Below are positions 51,735 through 59,667 of a DNA stretch of 60,908 bases, one piece after another (position 1 is the first letter of the stretch; each line of letters begins with the position of its first letter). The position numbers were made by a program, and so were the translations under genes. Origin of the DNA: Lactobacillaceae bacterium UBA5807 (GTDB taxonomy: Bacteria > Bacillota > Bacilli > Lactobacillales > Lactobacillaceae); the NCBI GenBank assembly GCA_002418005.1, contig DIDF01000095.1:1-60908 (forward strand), read 5' to 3'. The notes under the pieces were generated by a model. That model searched no databases. It was not told where the DNA came from and was given only the letters and a program-made list of their open reading frames with translations.

Positions 51735-52673
51735 TTGGTAGCAAAGAATTCCTCAAATGATAAATCGAATAAAATTAAACATTTTTTTCAGCTGCTGATT
51801 AATCACTACACTGAATCTAGTATTGGTGATCAAGCTGTTGTTTTGGCATTTTACTCAGTTTTGTCATTATTTCCTATCTTATTTATAAGTGGGAGTGTTT
51901 TAAAATTTTTTCGCTTAAATGTGATTCACATAATGGCATATATTGAACCAATTTTTCCTGACAGAATTTATTCCATTTTGGGACCAATTATTAGGTCGAC
52001 AATAAATGATGGTGGCACTACTCAATTATCTTTTGGGATTTTAATTATTATTTGGTCGGCCAGCAGGGCGGTTGCTGCTTTTCAGCGAACTATTAATCGA
52101 GCTTATGGTGTGGCTGTTGATCAAACTGCTGTTTCAAATCGATTAGTTTCGTTTTTAATCATGATTTTGTTAATATTTTTTATTGCTGCAATTTTAATCC
52201 TTTTTATATTTGGTCAAATGGTTCTGGATTGGCTTCAACCAATATTGAAAACTCCAGATTCCTTGAGAGACTTATTTAGTACTGTCAAATGGCCAATTAC
52301 TATTTTAGGATCTTGGATTTTAATGACGTTAATGTATTACGTTGTCCCAACAGCGAAGGTCAAATTTCGGTATACATGGATTGGGGGGCTTTTTACCTCC
52401 TTAGGTTTTATTATTCTGGGCCAGGCATTCACCCTTTATCTCAGGTATTTTGCTAGGAGTATTAATACTTATAAAACGATCGGAACATTTATTGCCTTAC
52501 TTTTTTGGCTTCAATTTTCAAGCTGGGTTATGCTTACTGGTGGCATTTTAAATGCAACAATTCAAGAACTTAGAGATGGCGAAATTAAGGCTCAAAGTGA
52601 CGCGCTCACAACGGTGGTTAACAGGGCCCGAAGATTTGGTCGGCAAAAAAATGGCCAAAAGAAAAACGGGTAA
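51735..52673 (+). CDS. YihY/virulence factor BrkB family membrane protein
   Basis: A polytopic membrane protein, formerly called ribonuclease BN by mistake; function unknown. The 312-residue product has six hydrophobic segments and the family blocks FYSVLSLFPILF and WSASRAVAAFQRTINRAY. The TTG at 51735 is chosen because AGGTGATC, an extended match to the 16S 3' end, lies four bases upstream; the GTG at 51726 is inside that site. It follows wecB within the same transcript and ends in a basic tail. Confidence 0.9.
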   Translation: MVAKNSSNDKSNKIKHFFQLLINHYTESSIGDQAVVLAFYSVLSLFPILFISGSVLKFFRLNVIHIMAYIEPIFPDRIYSILGPIIRSTINDGGTTQLSFGILIIIWSASRAVAAFQRTINRAYGVAVDQTAVSNRLVSFLIMILLIFFIAAILILFIFGQMVLDWLQPILKTPDSLRDLFSTVKWPITILGSWILMTLMYYVVPTAKVKFRYTWIGGLFTSLGFIILGQAFTLYLRYFARSINTYKTIGTFIALLFWLQFSSWVMLTGGILNATIQELRDGEIKAQSDALTTVVNRARRFGRQKNGQKKNG

Positions 52674-52686
52674 TTACCCGTTTTTT
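52662..52686 (+). terminator. Intrinsic terminator overlapping the end of the YihY gene
   Basis: AAAAACGGGT (52662-52671) and ACCCGTTTTT (52676-52685) around an AATT loop, with a further T run. The hairpin includes the stop codon of the gene. Confidence 0.88.
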
Positions 52687-52708
52687 CTTGATTTTATATA
52701 TTTAGATA

Positions 52709-53158
52709 TTATTTTGCAGCTTTTTTAATTAATTCTTCAGCAAATGCATCTAATTTTTTAATATCATCTTCATCAGGGTCAAGATTTATTTTGACGTCCT
52801 CTGCTCCTTTAGTTGCTCCAGTCTTGGCAAATTGTTTGTCAAATTTCTCCACAGCTAAATTATAATATTCTTCATAAAAAACATCGCCTGAACCAGCAAC
52901 CCCATAAATCTTGTTAGATAAATCGACGTCTGCAAGGTCATCAAAGAAATCGAGTCCTTCTTCTGGCAGAGCTCCTTCATCGTAAGTATAGGGGCAAACT
53001 ACGCAGATATCGACATCTTTGAAAGACTCAGGGTCGGTTTGAGAGATTTCACTTTCGGTAACGTCCAACCCACTATCTTCAAAATGTTCAGTAATGATGT
53101 CGGCGACGTCTTCATTATTTCCGGTGATAGTAGCGTAGACTACGTGAGCAGATAACAT
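52709..53158 (-). CDS. Flavodoxin
   Basis: A small FMN electron carrier. The 149-residue product has the phosphate-binding loop TITGNNEDVAD near the N-terminus (the usual T-x-T-G-N-T-E), the VCPYTYDEGALPEE isoalloxazine loop and the GVAGSGDVFYEEYYN block. The ATG follows AAAAGGATG. It is a single-gene unit convergent with the YihY gene; its redox partner is not in the window. Confidence 0.9.
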   Translation of the reverse strand: MLSAHVVYATITGNNEDVADIITEHFEDSGLDVTESEISQTDPESFKDVDICVVCPYTYDEGALPEEGLDFFDDLADVDLSNKIYGVAGSGDVFYEEYYNLAVEKFDKQFAKTGATKGAEDVKINLDPDEDDIKKLDAFAEELIKKAAK

Positions 53159-53238
53159 AATGTCGCATCCTTTTTATCAATTTATCTTTTCCAGTATAGC
53201 AAACAAACCATTTAAAGTGAAAATTTAAGGAGAAAAAT

Positions 53239-54042
53239 ATGGCTTCAACTATTACTAAAATAACTGCTCAAAAACGAAAAGGCCGGTACAATGTTTTTGT
53301 TGATGGCAAATATCGTTTGGCAATTAGTGAGTCCGTGTTAATCAAATATCGAGTTTTTAAGGGAATGGAAGTAAATGACAAAGTGATTGACCGCCTTACT
53401 TTGGCTGATAATCATTCCAAGTTATATTCTAGAGCTTTAAATTATTTATCCAAAACCCTTAAGACTGAGTCTGAAGTCCGCCAAAAATTGTCAGAATTAA
53501 GTGATGATCAGCAAAGCATCGAGTGGGTAATCAATAAGTTAAAAGACGAACAGTTGTTAGATGATCAAAAATACGCTGATAGTTTTGTCAGAACAGAAGT
53601 TAATGAACGAAAAAATGGGCCAGTATGGATCACCTCAAAGTTAAAAATGAAAAAAGTTGACGAAAAGTTTATTCAAAACAGTTTAGATAATTATTACCCA
53701 CGCAAAATGCAAAAAGAAATTGGGTTAGAAGTTGCTAATAAAAAGTTAAGGTCATCTTCTCGAGATTCAAAAAAAATGCTCATCAATAAGGTTAAAAATT
53801 TATTGGCAAGGCGAGGCTTTAGTTATGAAATGATCTCGGAGATTATGGCAAAAGGGGATTTTAGCAGTTTAGCCGACCAAGATTCACAAGTTATTCAAAA
53901 TTTGGCTAGCAGATATTGGCAAAAATATTCTCGGCAGCCTGATTCAATTCAGGTTCAAAAAACCAAACAAGCTTTATTTAGAAAAGGTTTTTTAATGGAT
54001 GATATTAATTTAGTGATTGACTCCTTGAAAGAATCGCGTTGA
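53239..54042 (+). CDS. recX: Regulatory protein RecX
   Basis: RecX binds RecA and limits its filaments. The 267-residue product has the repeated three-helix RecX units: SRALNYLSKTLKTESEVRQKL, LDDQKYADSFV and later RRGFSYEMISEIM and FRKGFLMDDINLVI. The length is that of the long Firmicutes form. The ATG follows AAGGAGAAA; recA is not nearby. Confidence 0.92.
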   Translation: MASTITKITAQKRKGRYNVFVDGKYRLAISESVLIKYRVFKGMEVNDKVIDRLTLADNHSKLYSRALNYLSKTLKTESEVRQKLSELSDDQQSIEWVINKLKDEQLLDDQKYADSFVRTEVNERKNGPVWITSKLKMKKVDEKFIQNSLDNYYPRKMQKEIGLEVANKKLRSSSRDSKKMLINKVKNLLARRGFSYEMISEIMAKGDFSSLADQDSQVIQNLASRYWQKYSRQPDSIQVQKTKQALFRKGFLMDDINLVIDSLKESR

Positions 54043-54044
54043 AA

Positions 54045-54066
54045 GGGCTTTTTAAGCCTTTTTTTG
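54045..54066 (+). terminator. Short terminator after recX
   Basis: AAAGGGCTT and AAGCCTTT form an eight-pair stem with a one-base bulge, followed by seven T. The T run leads straight into the promoter of the next gene. Confidence 0.75.
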
Positions 54067-54073
54067 CTATAAT
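54065..54073 (+). promoter_or_regulatory. Extended -10 promoter of the DUF402 gene
   Basis: TGCTATAAT (54065-54073) in TTTTTGCTATAATTGAT, the same word as upstream of wecB. It lies 53 bases from the start codon. Confidence 0.6.
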
Positions 54074-54126
54074 TGATGGTGGACTGTAAAAGTAGTCTTG
54101 ATTGTAAAAGAAAGTTGGGGCTTAAA

Positions 54127-54678
54127 ATGTCGGAACCCAAAAAATTGCCGCGTGAAGGCGACTTTGTTGCTATTCAAAGCTATAAACATGATGGAAGTTT
54201 GCATCGGACTTGGCGAGAGACAATGGTCCTCAAGATTAACCAGAATTCTTTTATTGGTTGTAATAACCACACTCTTGTCACTGAAGATGATGGTAGACAT
54301 TGGGTTACTCGTGAGCCTGCCATTGTTTATTTTCATCGCAAATATTGGTTTAACGTTGTAGCAATGATTCGTAAAGATGGTATTTCCTATTACTGTAACT
54401 TGGCCTCACCATATTTGTTAGATAAAGAGGCTTTAAAATATATTGATTATGATTTGGACGTGAAAATTTTTCCTGATGGACGTAGGAAACTACTTGATGT
54501 TGACGAATATTTAGATTTTAGTAAAAAATGGCACTATGGACCTGATATTGACCGGATTTTAAAAGATAATGTCAAAATTATTATTGATTGGGCTAACAAG
54601 GGAAAAGGACCTTTTTCCAAAGAATTTATCGCAATCTGGTATCAAAGATACATAGAGTTATCTCAAAAATTAAAATAA
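54127..54678 (+). CDS. DUF402 nucleoside tri-/diphosphate phosphatase (Ntdp type)
   Basis: Staphylococcal members of this family hydrolyse nucleoside tri- and diphosphates and affect virulence. The 183-residue product has the family opening PREGDFVAIQSYKHDGSLHRTW and a C-terminal block with YDLDVKIFPDG and DVDEYLDF, acidic residues that bind metal in the fold. The ATG at 54127 is chosen over the in-frame opening from 54073 because the latter begins in the promoter. It is a single-gene unit. Confidence 0.88.
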   Translation: MSEPKKLPREGDFVAIQSYKHDGSLHRTWRETMVLKINQNSFIGCNNHTLVTEDDGRHWVTREPAIVYFHRKYWFNVVAMIRKDGISYYCNLASPYLLDKEALKYIDYDLDVKIFPDGRRKLLDVDEYLDFSKKWHYGPDIDRILKDNVKIIIDWANKGKGPFSKEFIAIWYQRYIELSQKLK

Positions 54679-54770
54679 GATTTATATGGCCAAAATCACA
54701 GTTATTCTGTGCTAAGTGCCTATGGTACAATGAGAATAATTAATTTTGTTTAAGAAAGGGGAGATAAAAA

Positions 54771-55883
54771 TTGCTGGACAAAATGAAGAACTCTTCGATG
54801 ATGTTTTGGTCGGTGGAGGTTTTGATTGTTGTAGCGATTATTTGGGTTTGCACCAAAATTGGTTTTATGTTCAAACCCTTAGGAATTTTTGCTTCGACAA
54901 TTTTTATCCCGATTCTAGTTGCCGGAATTTTATTTTATATTTTGAATCCGCTGGTTGATTTGTTGACCAAGGTCAAAATTAGTCAACATAAGAAGATTTC
55001 CAGGACGTGGGCCGTAGCAATCATTTTTCTGCTTTTTATAGGCTTGATTGCCTTAGCTGCCGTATTTTTTGTTCCTAAAGTTATTACCCAGTTTGCTACA
55101 ATGATTAATAATTTTCCGGCTTTCATTGATACTGTTCAAAAATGGGCAAATAAAACAATCAGTGATTTAAACACTCAAAGTTTTTTGAAAACAATCAATT
55201 TTTCTGCTTTGACGGATAAATTTTCGAAGAACATTACATCCTGGACCACAGGGATATTTAGCTCTTTAACTAATGGCTTAGGCGGATTTGTTTCCACTGC
55301 AGCCGGAGTAGTCATTAATGCAATTACGATTCCAGTTGTTTTGTTTTATATGTTAAAAGATGGCTATAAATTAGGGCCAACCATTGAAAAGGCAATTCCT
55401 GAAAAGCATCGAAAACAAACAATGGATCTTTTAAACAAAATGAACCGGACGATTTCTAAGTATATTGGCGGTCAGTTAATTGAATGCTTGTTTGTTGGAA
55501 CTTTTACCTCTATCGGGTACTTTATTATTGGTTTGCCATATGCTTTGTTGCTTGGAGTTTTTGCCGGCTTCTTTAATATCATTCCATATCTTGGTCCATA
55601 CATTGGAATTGCTCCGGCTTTAATCGTTTCTTTTTCAAATGGTGGCGCACTTCTTGCGATATACAACATTATTGTCGTAATTATTGTTCAGCAGATCGAT
55701 GGGAATTTGGTATATCCAAATGTTATTGGAAAATCACTGGAAATTCATCCATTAACAATCATCATTATTTTGTTGGCGGCTGGAAATATTGCTGGCCTAA
55801 TGGGCATGATTTTAGCTGTTCCTCTTTATGCTGTTGTAAAAGTTGTCATTATCCACATGTACAATATTTCTCAATTGGAATAA
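54771..55883 (+). CDS. AI-2E family transporter (PerM/YdbI type)
   Basis: A polytopic permease family whose members have been linked to signal export or sodium/proton exchange; the substrate here is unknown. The 370-residue product has about eight hydrophobic segments and the C-terminal blocks GVFAGFFNIIPYLGPYIG and VYPNVIGKSLEIHPL. The TTG at 54771 lies seven bases after AAAGGGGAG. It is the only gene between two intergenic promoters. Confidence 0.9.
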   Translation: MLDKMKNSSMMFWSVEVLIVVAIIWVCTKIGFMFKPLGIFASTIFIPILVAGILFYILNPLVDLLTKVKISQHKKISRTWAVAIIFLLFIGLIALAAVFFVPKVITQFATMINNFPAFIDTVQKWANKTISDLNTQSFLKTINFSALTDKFSKNITSWTTGIFSSLTNGLGGFVSTAAGVVINAITIPVVLFYMLKDGYKLGPTIEKAIPEKHRKQTMDLLNKMNRTISKYIGGQLIECLFVGTFTSIGYFIIGLPYALLLGVFAGFFNIIPYLGPYIGIAPALIVSFSNGGALLAIYNIIVVIIVQQIDGNLVYPNVIGKSLEIHPLTIIIILLAAGNIAGLMGMILAVPLYAVVKVVIIHMYNISQLE

Positions 55884-55904
55884 TGTAAGAATATTTAATA
55901 AATA

Positions 55905-55932
55905 TTGACGAAACGAATTGATATGATAGTAT
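55905..55932 (+). promoter_or_regulatory. Promoter of tagD
   Basis: TTGACG (55905-55910), 16 bases, then TAGTAT (55927-55932) with TG at 55924-55925. It starts 22 bases after the preceding gene and leaves a 55-base leader before tagD. Confidence 0.6.
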
Positions 55933-55993
55933 TTACTATGTGTTATTTTTTCGAGATTATATAAACTAAGAGTTCAGTAAAACAGGAGAAGTT

Positions 55994-56404
55994 ATGAGAA
56001 AAGTTATAACCTACGGAACATTTGATTTGCTTCACAAGGGGCATATTAGGCTTTTAAAGAGAGCTCGGGCCTTGGGAGACCATTTAACAGTTTGTCTTTC
56101 ATCCGATGAGTTTAATGCCATTAAAGGTAAAAAAGCCTACACTTCTTATGCAGATAGAAAGTATATTCTAGAAGCAATTCGTTACGTGGATGAAGTTATT
56201 CCCGAAACTAACTGGGACCAAAAGATTCATGATGTTCAAGAGCGGAATATTGACGTTTTTGTAATGGGTGATGATTGGGAAGGTAAATTTGATTTCTTGA
56301 AAGATTATTGTGAAGTTGTATATCTGCCTAGGACAGAAGGTATTTCAACCACAAAAATTAAGGCTGATCTTGGCCTTCAGGATGAAAAGCATTGGGAAGC
56401 ATAG
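55994..56404 (+). CDS. tagD: Glycerol-3-phosphate cytidylyltransferase
   Basis: Makes CDP-glycerol, the donor for poly(glycerol phosphate) wall teichoic acid. The 136-residue product has the nucleotidyltransferase HxGH motif in TFDLLHKGHIRLL and the second motif RTEGISTTKI near the C-terminus. The ATG follows ACAGGAGAAG. The polymerase TagF lies 1.2 kb downstream on the same strand, so a teichoic acid function is well supported. Confidence 0.95.
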   Translation: MRKVITYGTFDLLHKGHIRLLKRARALGDHLTVCLSSDEFNAIKGKKAYTSYADRKYILEAIRYVDEVIPETNWDQKIHDVQERNIDVFVMGDDWEGKFDFLKDYCEVVYLPRTEGISTTKIKADLGLQDEKHWEA

Positions 56405-56693
56405 CTAATTTACATAATTCATACTAAAACGTGGTTGACGGTCAGAAAACAGAGCAAAACTTCAAATTGTTAACAAATTTTGTGGTGAGTTATAGGTTAT
56501 TCCAATAAATAACAGCGGGACTTTGATGTTTTGCCTCTAAATATTAAGTGGAATATTGCAGATCCCATTGATTTACAATATTTGGCCTTTATTTGGAAGC
56601 AAAGTGTGGTCTCGCTTTTTTGCAGCGTGAAAATAAAACTGAAATTTTTAATTTATCTTTTCCGTCATTTGATTTCTTATTCGGGAGGAAATT
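56405..56693 (+). other. Intergenic stretch with no recognised signal
   Basis: These 289 bases between tagD and the next gene hold no convincing open frame, tRNA or hairpin terminator. A short frame from 56531 overlaps the next gene out of phase and lacks a ribosome site. A promoter for the downstream pair is expected here but I cannot point to one with confidence. Confidence 0.4.
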
Positions 56694-57548
56694 ATGAAAA
56701 AAGCTATCTTTTTGGTTCCAACGATTGCCGGAATTCGAAAAGCAACATTTTTGAGTGAAGTGAATCTGTTAATTCAGCAAAAATTCGAAATAGTTGTTTT
56801 GCTGGCAATGACAAATTTTGATGATGTTTGGCAAGCTCGACGGTTATTTAGCCATTTGGTTCCAAATGGTAAGCAATCTGTTCGCTTGCTTTCACTGGCT
56901 GAGATTTACTCAGATTATCAAGGAGTTGATTTACAAAGCGATGATTTCTTAGACATGGATTTTGATGGTCTTGAAAAACATGATAATCACTCTACTAAGA
57001 ACCATAAAATTACTTTCATTGATCAGTATGCCCGTCCCGTTGCCGAGACTTTGTTTGATGCTGATGATCGGCCTATACACACGATCCTTATGTCAAAAGA
57101 AGGAGAAATTAAGCAGGTCAATAATTATGACCAAAATGGAGACCTCTTTGGAATCGAAAAATATGAAGGAAGTTTTCTTTCTGAAAGCCTACTTTTAAAT
57201 AAATCTGAGAAATTGGTTTTTAGGTTTATTAATTATAAGCAGCCTCTCAGAGTTACTTATACAGTTGGAAATTCGGCGTCTATCGAAATTCCGGAGGGAT
57301 TAAATCTTGAAGACGATGACAATTCCAAAAGTAATGATAATTTGGTAAAGACCTATCAGGGAAGTAATCGCAGTATTCGAACTAGTGTTATTGAATATCA
57401 ACACTATACCCGTTTTAATAACGTTTATTCTTTTTATCATCATGTTATTTCTGATTTGAACACCAAAGGAGCCAGGCTTTATTTGGATATGCAATATACA
57501 GTCGGGGCTTTAAAACATTTGCCAAGGGAAATAATTTTTAACTACTAG
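56694..57548 (+). CDS. Protein resembling the N-terminal domain of TagE-type glycosyltransferases, catalytic domain absent
   Basis: The 284-residue product is not a clear member of a family I know. Residues from about 100 to 200 form a chain of short beta-strand repeats with FDADDRPIHTI, NYDQNGDLFGIEKY, like the beta-meander N-terminal domain of TagE and accessory Gtf glycosyltransferases. The end (NTKGARLYLDMQYTVGALKHLP) resembles the point where those proteins pass into the GT-B core, but the core is missing. It may be a non-catalytic partner or a remnant. The ATG follows CGGGAGGAA. It lies 11 bases before tagF, so the two are cotranscribed. Confidence 0.6.
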   Translation: MKKAIFLVPTIAGIRKATFLSEVNLLIQQKFEIVVLLAMTNFDDVWQARRLFSHLVPNGKQSVRLLSLAEIYSDYQGVDLQSDDFLDMDFDGLEKHDNHSTKNHKITFIDQYARPVAETLFDADDRPIHTILMSKEGEIKQVNNYDQNGDLFGIEKYEGSFLSESLLLNKSEKLVFRFINYKQPLRVTYTVGNSASIEIPEGLNLEDDDNSKSNDNLVKTYQGSNRSIRTSVIEYQHYTRFNNVYSFYHHVISDLNTKGARLYLDMQYTVGALKHLPREIIFNY

Positions 57549-57559
57549 GGGGCAGAGAA

Positions 57560-59584
57560 GTGAGAGCAATATTATCTGGAGTTCATCAAAAAAAGCGAGC
57601 TCAATTTTTGGAATTTGAACTGCTTGATTTTTCTGGCTCCTTAGAAAATTCACATTTCTTGTTTATTGAAAAAAACAGTTTAGCGTCGATTACTCGGCCA
57701 ATTGTTAGGGAATCAGTTCAAAATATGATCAAAGTAAAGATTAGTGCTAAGGATTTCTATTTTGAAAATGGTGATCAAAGCGAATTTGAATGGCAAATTT
57801 ACTTCATAACCAATTCCCGACAAACTCAACAAGTAATTCAAGTTGAAAGTGAATATTTGAGTGATCGCCACCAACTTGGGCTTACTAGCTATTATCAATT
57901 TAATAGTGATGGTTCTGGAATGGCTTTGTTCAATATTCGAACTCAGCAGTCGCGAGAAGAATTTATGATCAACTCAGTGAACTTGACAGATACTGACCTT
58001 GAAATTACCGGTTATAACAAAATTGATGGGACGATAATTAAAAATCAGCAAATTGTTTTAAAAAATCAAGGGAATAATGGTATTTTGAAGTTTCCTGTGA
58101 CTCAAACTCTTTTTAAAGGGATGTTTTCGGTTGCCATTCCATTAACCAATATTCCTAAAGATTCTACCGGTGAATTGTTTATTGAATATCAGTTGAATAA
58201 TGAAGATATTTCTCAAAGAATAGTAATTGCTAAGTCCTTAGCGGAGCAAGCTAATCAGATTCAGCTTCCTGGTAATCGAACAATTTTGCTGGAAAAGAAA
58301 TTTAATAATGGTATTTTGGTCAAGGAATTCAAAGGGGCTACGATTCCTGAAAAGATTGTTGCCGCTGCTGGTAAAGCTGGAACCATAGCTGACGTCATTA
58401 GGATGATTTCCGACAAATTGAATCTTGTTCGAATGAGACAACTATTTAAATTTGGTCATACCCCTTACGAAAATACCACGATAATTTTTGAAAGCTTTGG
58501 TGGCCGGCAAGTAAGTGATAGTCCTTATGCTATTTACCAGTTATTTCAGAAATTATATCCTGGCATTAGAATGGTCTGGTCAATTGACCGTTCGCTTAAG
58601 AAGTTCTGCCGTCAAAATCAAATCGAATATGTGGTTAGAAGAACCAATAAGTGGGTTCGACTGCTTGAAAAATCACAATTTTGGATTAGCAATGCTCGAT
58701 TTCCTTCTTGGGTCAAAAAGCCTTCCTATCTGACATATATTCAGACTTGGCATGGGACTCCGCTTAAGAAATTGGGCTTAGATATTGAAAATGTTTCAAT
58801 GCCTGGGACAACCACAGCAAAGTATCATAAAAACTTTGTCCGCGAAGCTAATCGCTGGGATGCATTGGTTTCGCCAAATGATTATTCCACCAGAATTTTC
58901 CGGTCTGCATTTGGTTACAATAATCAAATTTTAAAAGTCGGCTATCCTCGAAATGATGAATTAATAAATACAGAACCTAATCAAATCAATGAATTTAAAA
59001 AACAGTTGGGGATTCCTTTGGATAAAAAAGTTGTCATGTATGCCCCAACTTATCGGGATAACCAATTTGCTGAAAAAGGTAAATATACCTTTGAACTTCC
59101 ATTTAATCTTGATGATTTTCGAAAGTCATTTGGAAATGACACAGTTTTGATTTTAAGAATGCATTACTTGATCTCAAACGCTTTGGATATTAGTGACTAC
59201 TCTGATTTTGTTTATGACTTTTCAAATTATCCTAATATTTCGGACCTTTATTTGGTATCAGATTTGTTGATCACGGATTATTCTTCAGTTTTCTTTGATT
59301 ATGCATATCTTAAGCGACCAATTCTGTTTTATCCGTATGATTATCACCTTTATAAAGAGGAACTGCGAGGCTTTTATTTGGATTATCAACGAGATCTTCC
59401 AGGAAAAATTGCCAAGAATTCAAGTCAACTGCTGGAAGAAATTCAACATGTTTTGGCTCATCCGGATATGAGTGCTAATGACCAGTTTATGAAGTTTTAC
59501 AACCGATTCTGTGCGATCAACGATGGTCTTAGTTCATTAAAAGTTGTTAATTATGTCATGCATCAAATTGAAAAAGGAATTTAA
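57560..59584 (+). CDS. tagF: CDP-glycerol glycerophosphotransferase (teichoic acid polymerase, TagF type)
   Basis: Adds glycerol phosphate from CDP-glycerol to the growing wall teichoic acid chain at the inner membrane face. The 674-residue product has a beta-rich N-terminal half of about 300 residues and a C-terminal glyphos_transf domain with the catalytic-type blocks QTWHGTPLKKLG (near 394), VSPNDYST, MYAPTYRDN, and DLLITDYSSVFFDY (near 568). The GTG start follows GGGGGCAGAG. With tagD upstream it forms the polymer-synthesis part of a teichoic acid locus; tagA and tagO are not in the window. Confidence 0.92.
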   Translation: MRAILSGVHQKKRAQFLEFELLDFSGSLENSHFLFIEKNSLASITRPIVRESVQNMIKVKISAKDFYFENGDQSEFEWQIYFITNSRQTQQVIQVESEYLSDRHQLGLTSYYQFNSDGSGMALFNIRTQQSREEFMINSVNLTDTDLEITGYNKIDGTIIKNQQIVLKNQGNNGILKFPVTQTLFKGMFSVAIPLTNIPKDSTGELFIEYQLNNEDISQRIVIAKSLAEQANQIQLPGNRTILLEKKFNNGILVKEFKGATIPEKIVAAAGKAGTIADVIRMISDKLNLVRMRQLFKFGHTPYENTTIIFESFGGRQVSDSPYAIYQLFQKLYPGIRMVWSIDRSLKKFCRQNQIEYVVRRTNKWVRLLEKSQFWISNARFPSWVKKPSYLTYIQTWHGTPLKKLGLDIENVSMPGTTTAKYHKNFVREANRWDALVSPNDYSTRIFRSAFGYNNQILKVGYPRNDELINTEPNQINEFKKQLGIPLDKKVVMYAPTYRDNQFAEKGKYTFELPFNLDDFRKSFGNDTVLILRMHYLISNALDISDYSDFVYDFSNYPNISDLYLVSDLLITDYSSVFFDYAYLKRPILFYPYDYHLYKEELRGFYLDYQRDLPGKIAKNSSQLLEEIQHVLAHPDMSANDQFMKFYNRFCAINDGLSSLKVVNYVMHQIEKGI

Positions 59585-59592
59585 GTTTGAAT

Positions 59593-59621
59593 CCGTTAGT
59601 ACTCTGTACTGACGGTTTTTT
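59593..59621 (+). terminator. Intrinsic terminator after tagF
   Basis: CCGTTAGTAC (59593-59602) pairs with GTACTGACGG (59606-59615) with one T-G pair, followed by six T. Confidence 0.88.
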
Positions 59622-59667
59622 ATGTTAAGATTAACAAGTAGAATTTTCCGGCTGAAAGGAAGTTAAT

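Noticed and set aside
56531..56758. 75-codon frame upstream of the TagE-like gene
   Set aside because: It overlaps the next gene out of frame, has no ribosome site and no recognisable protein features.
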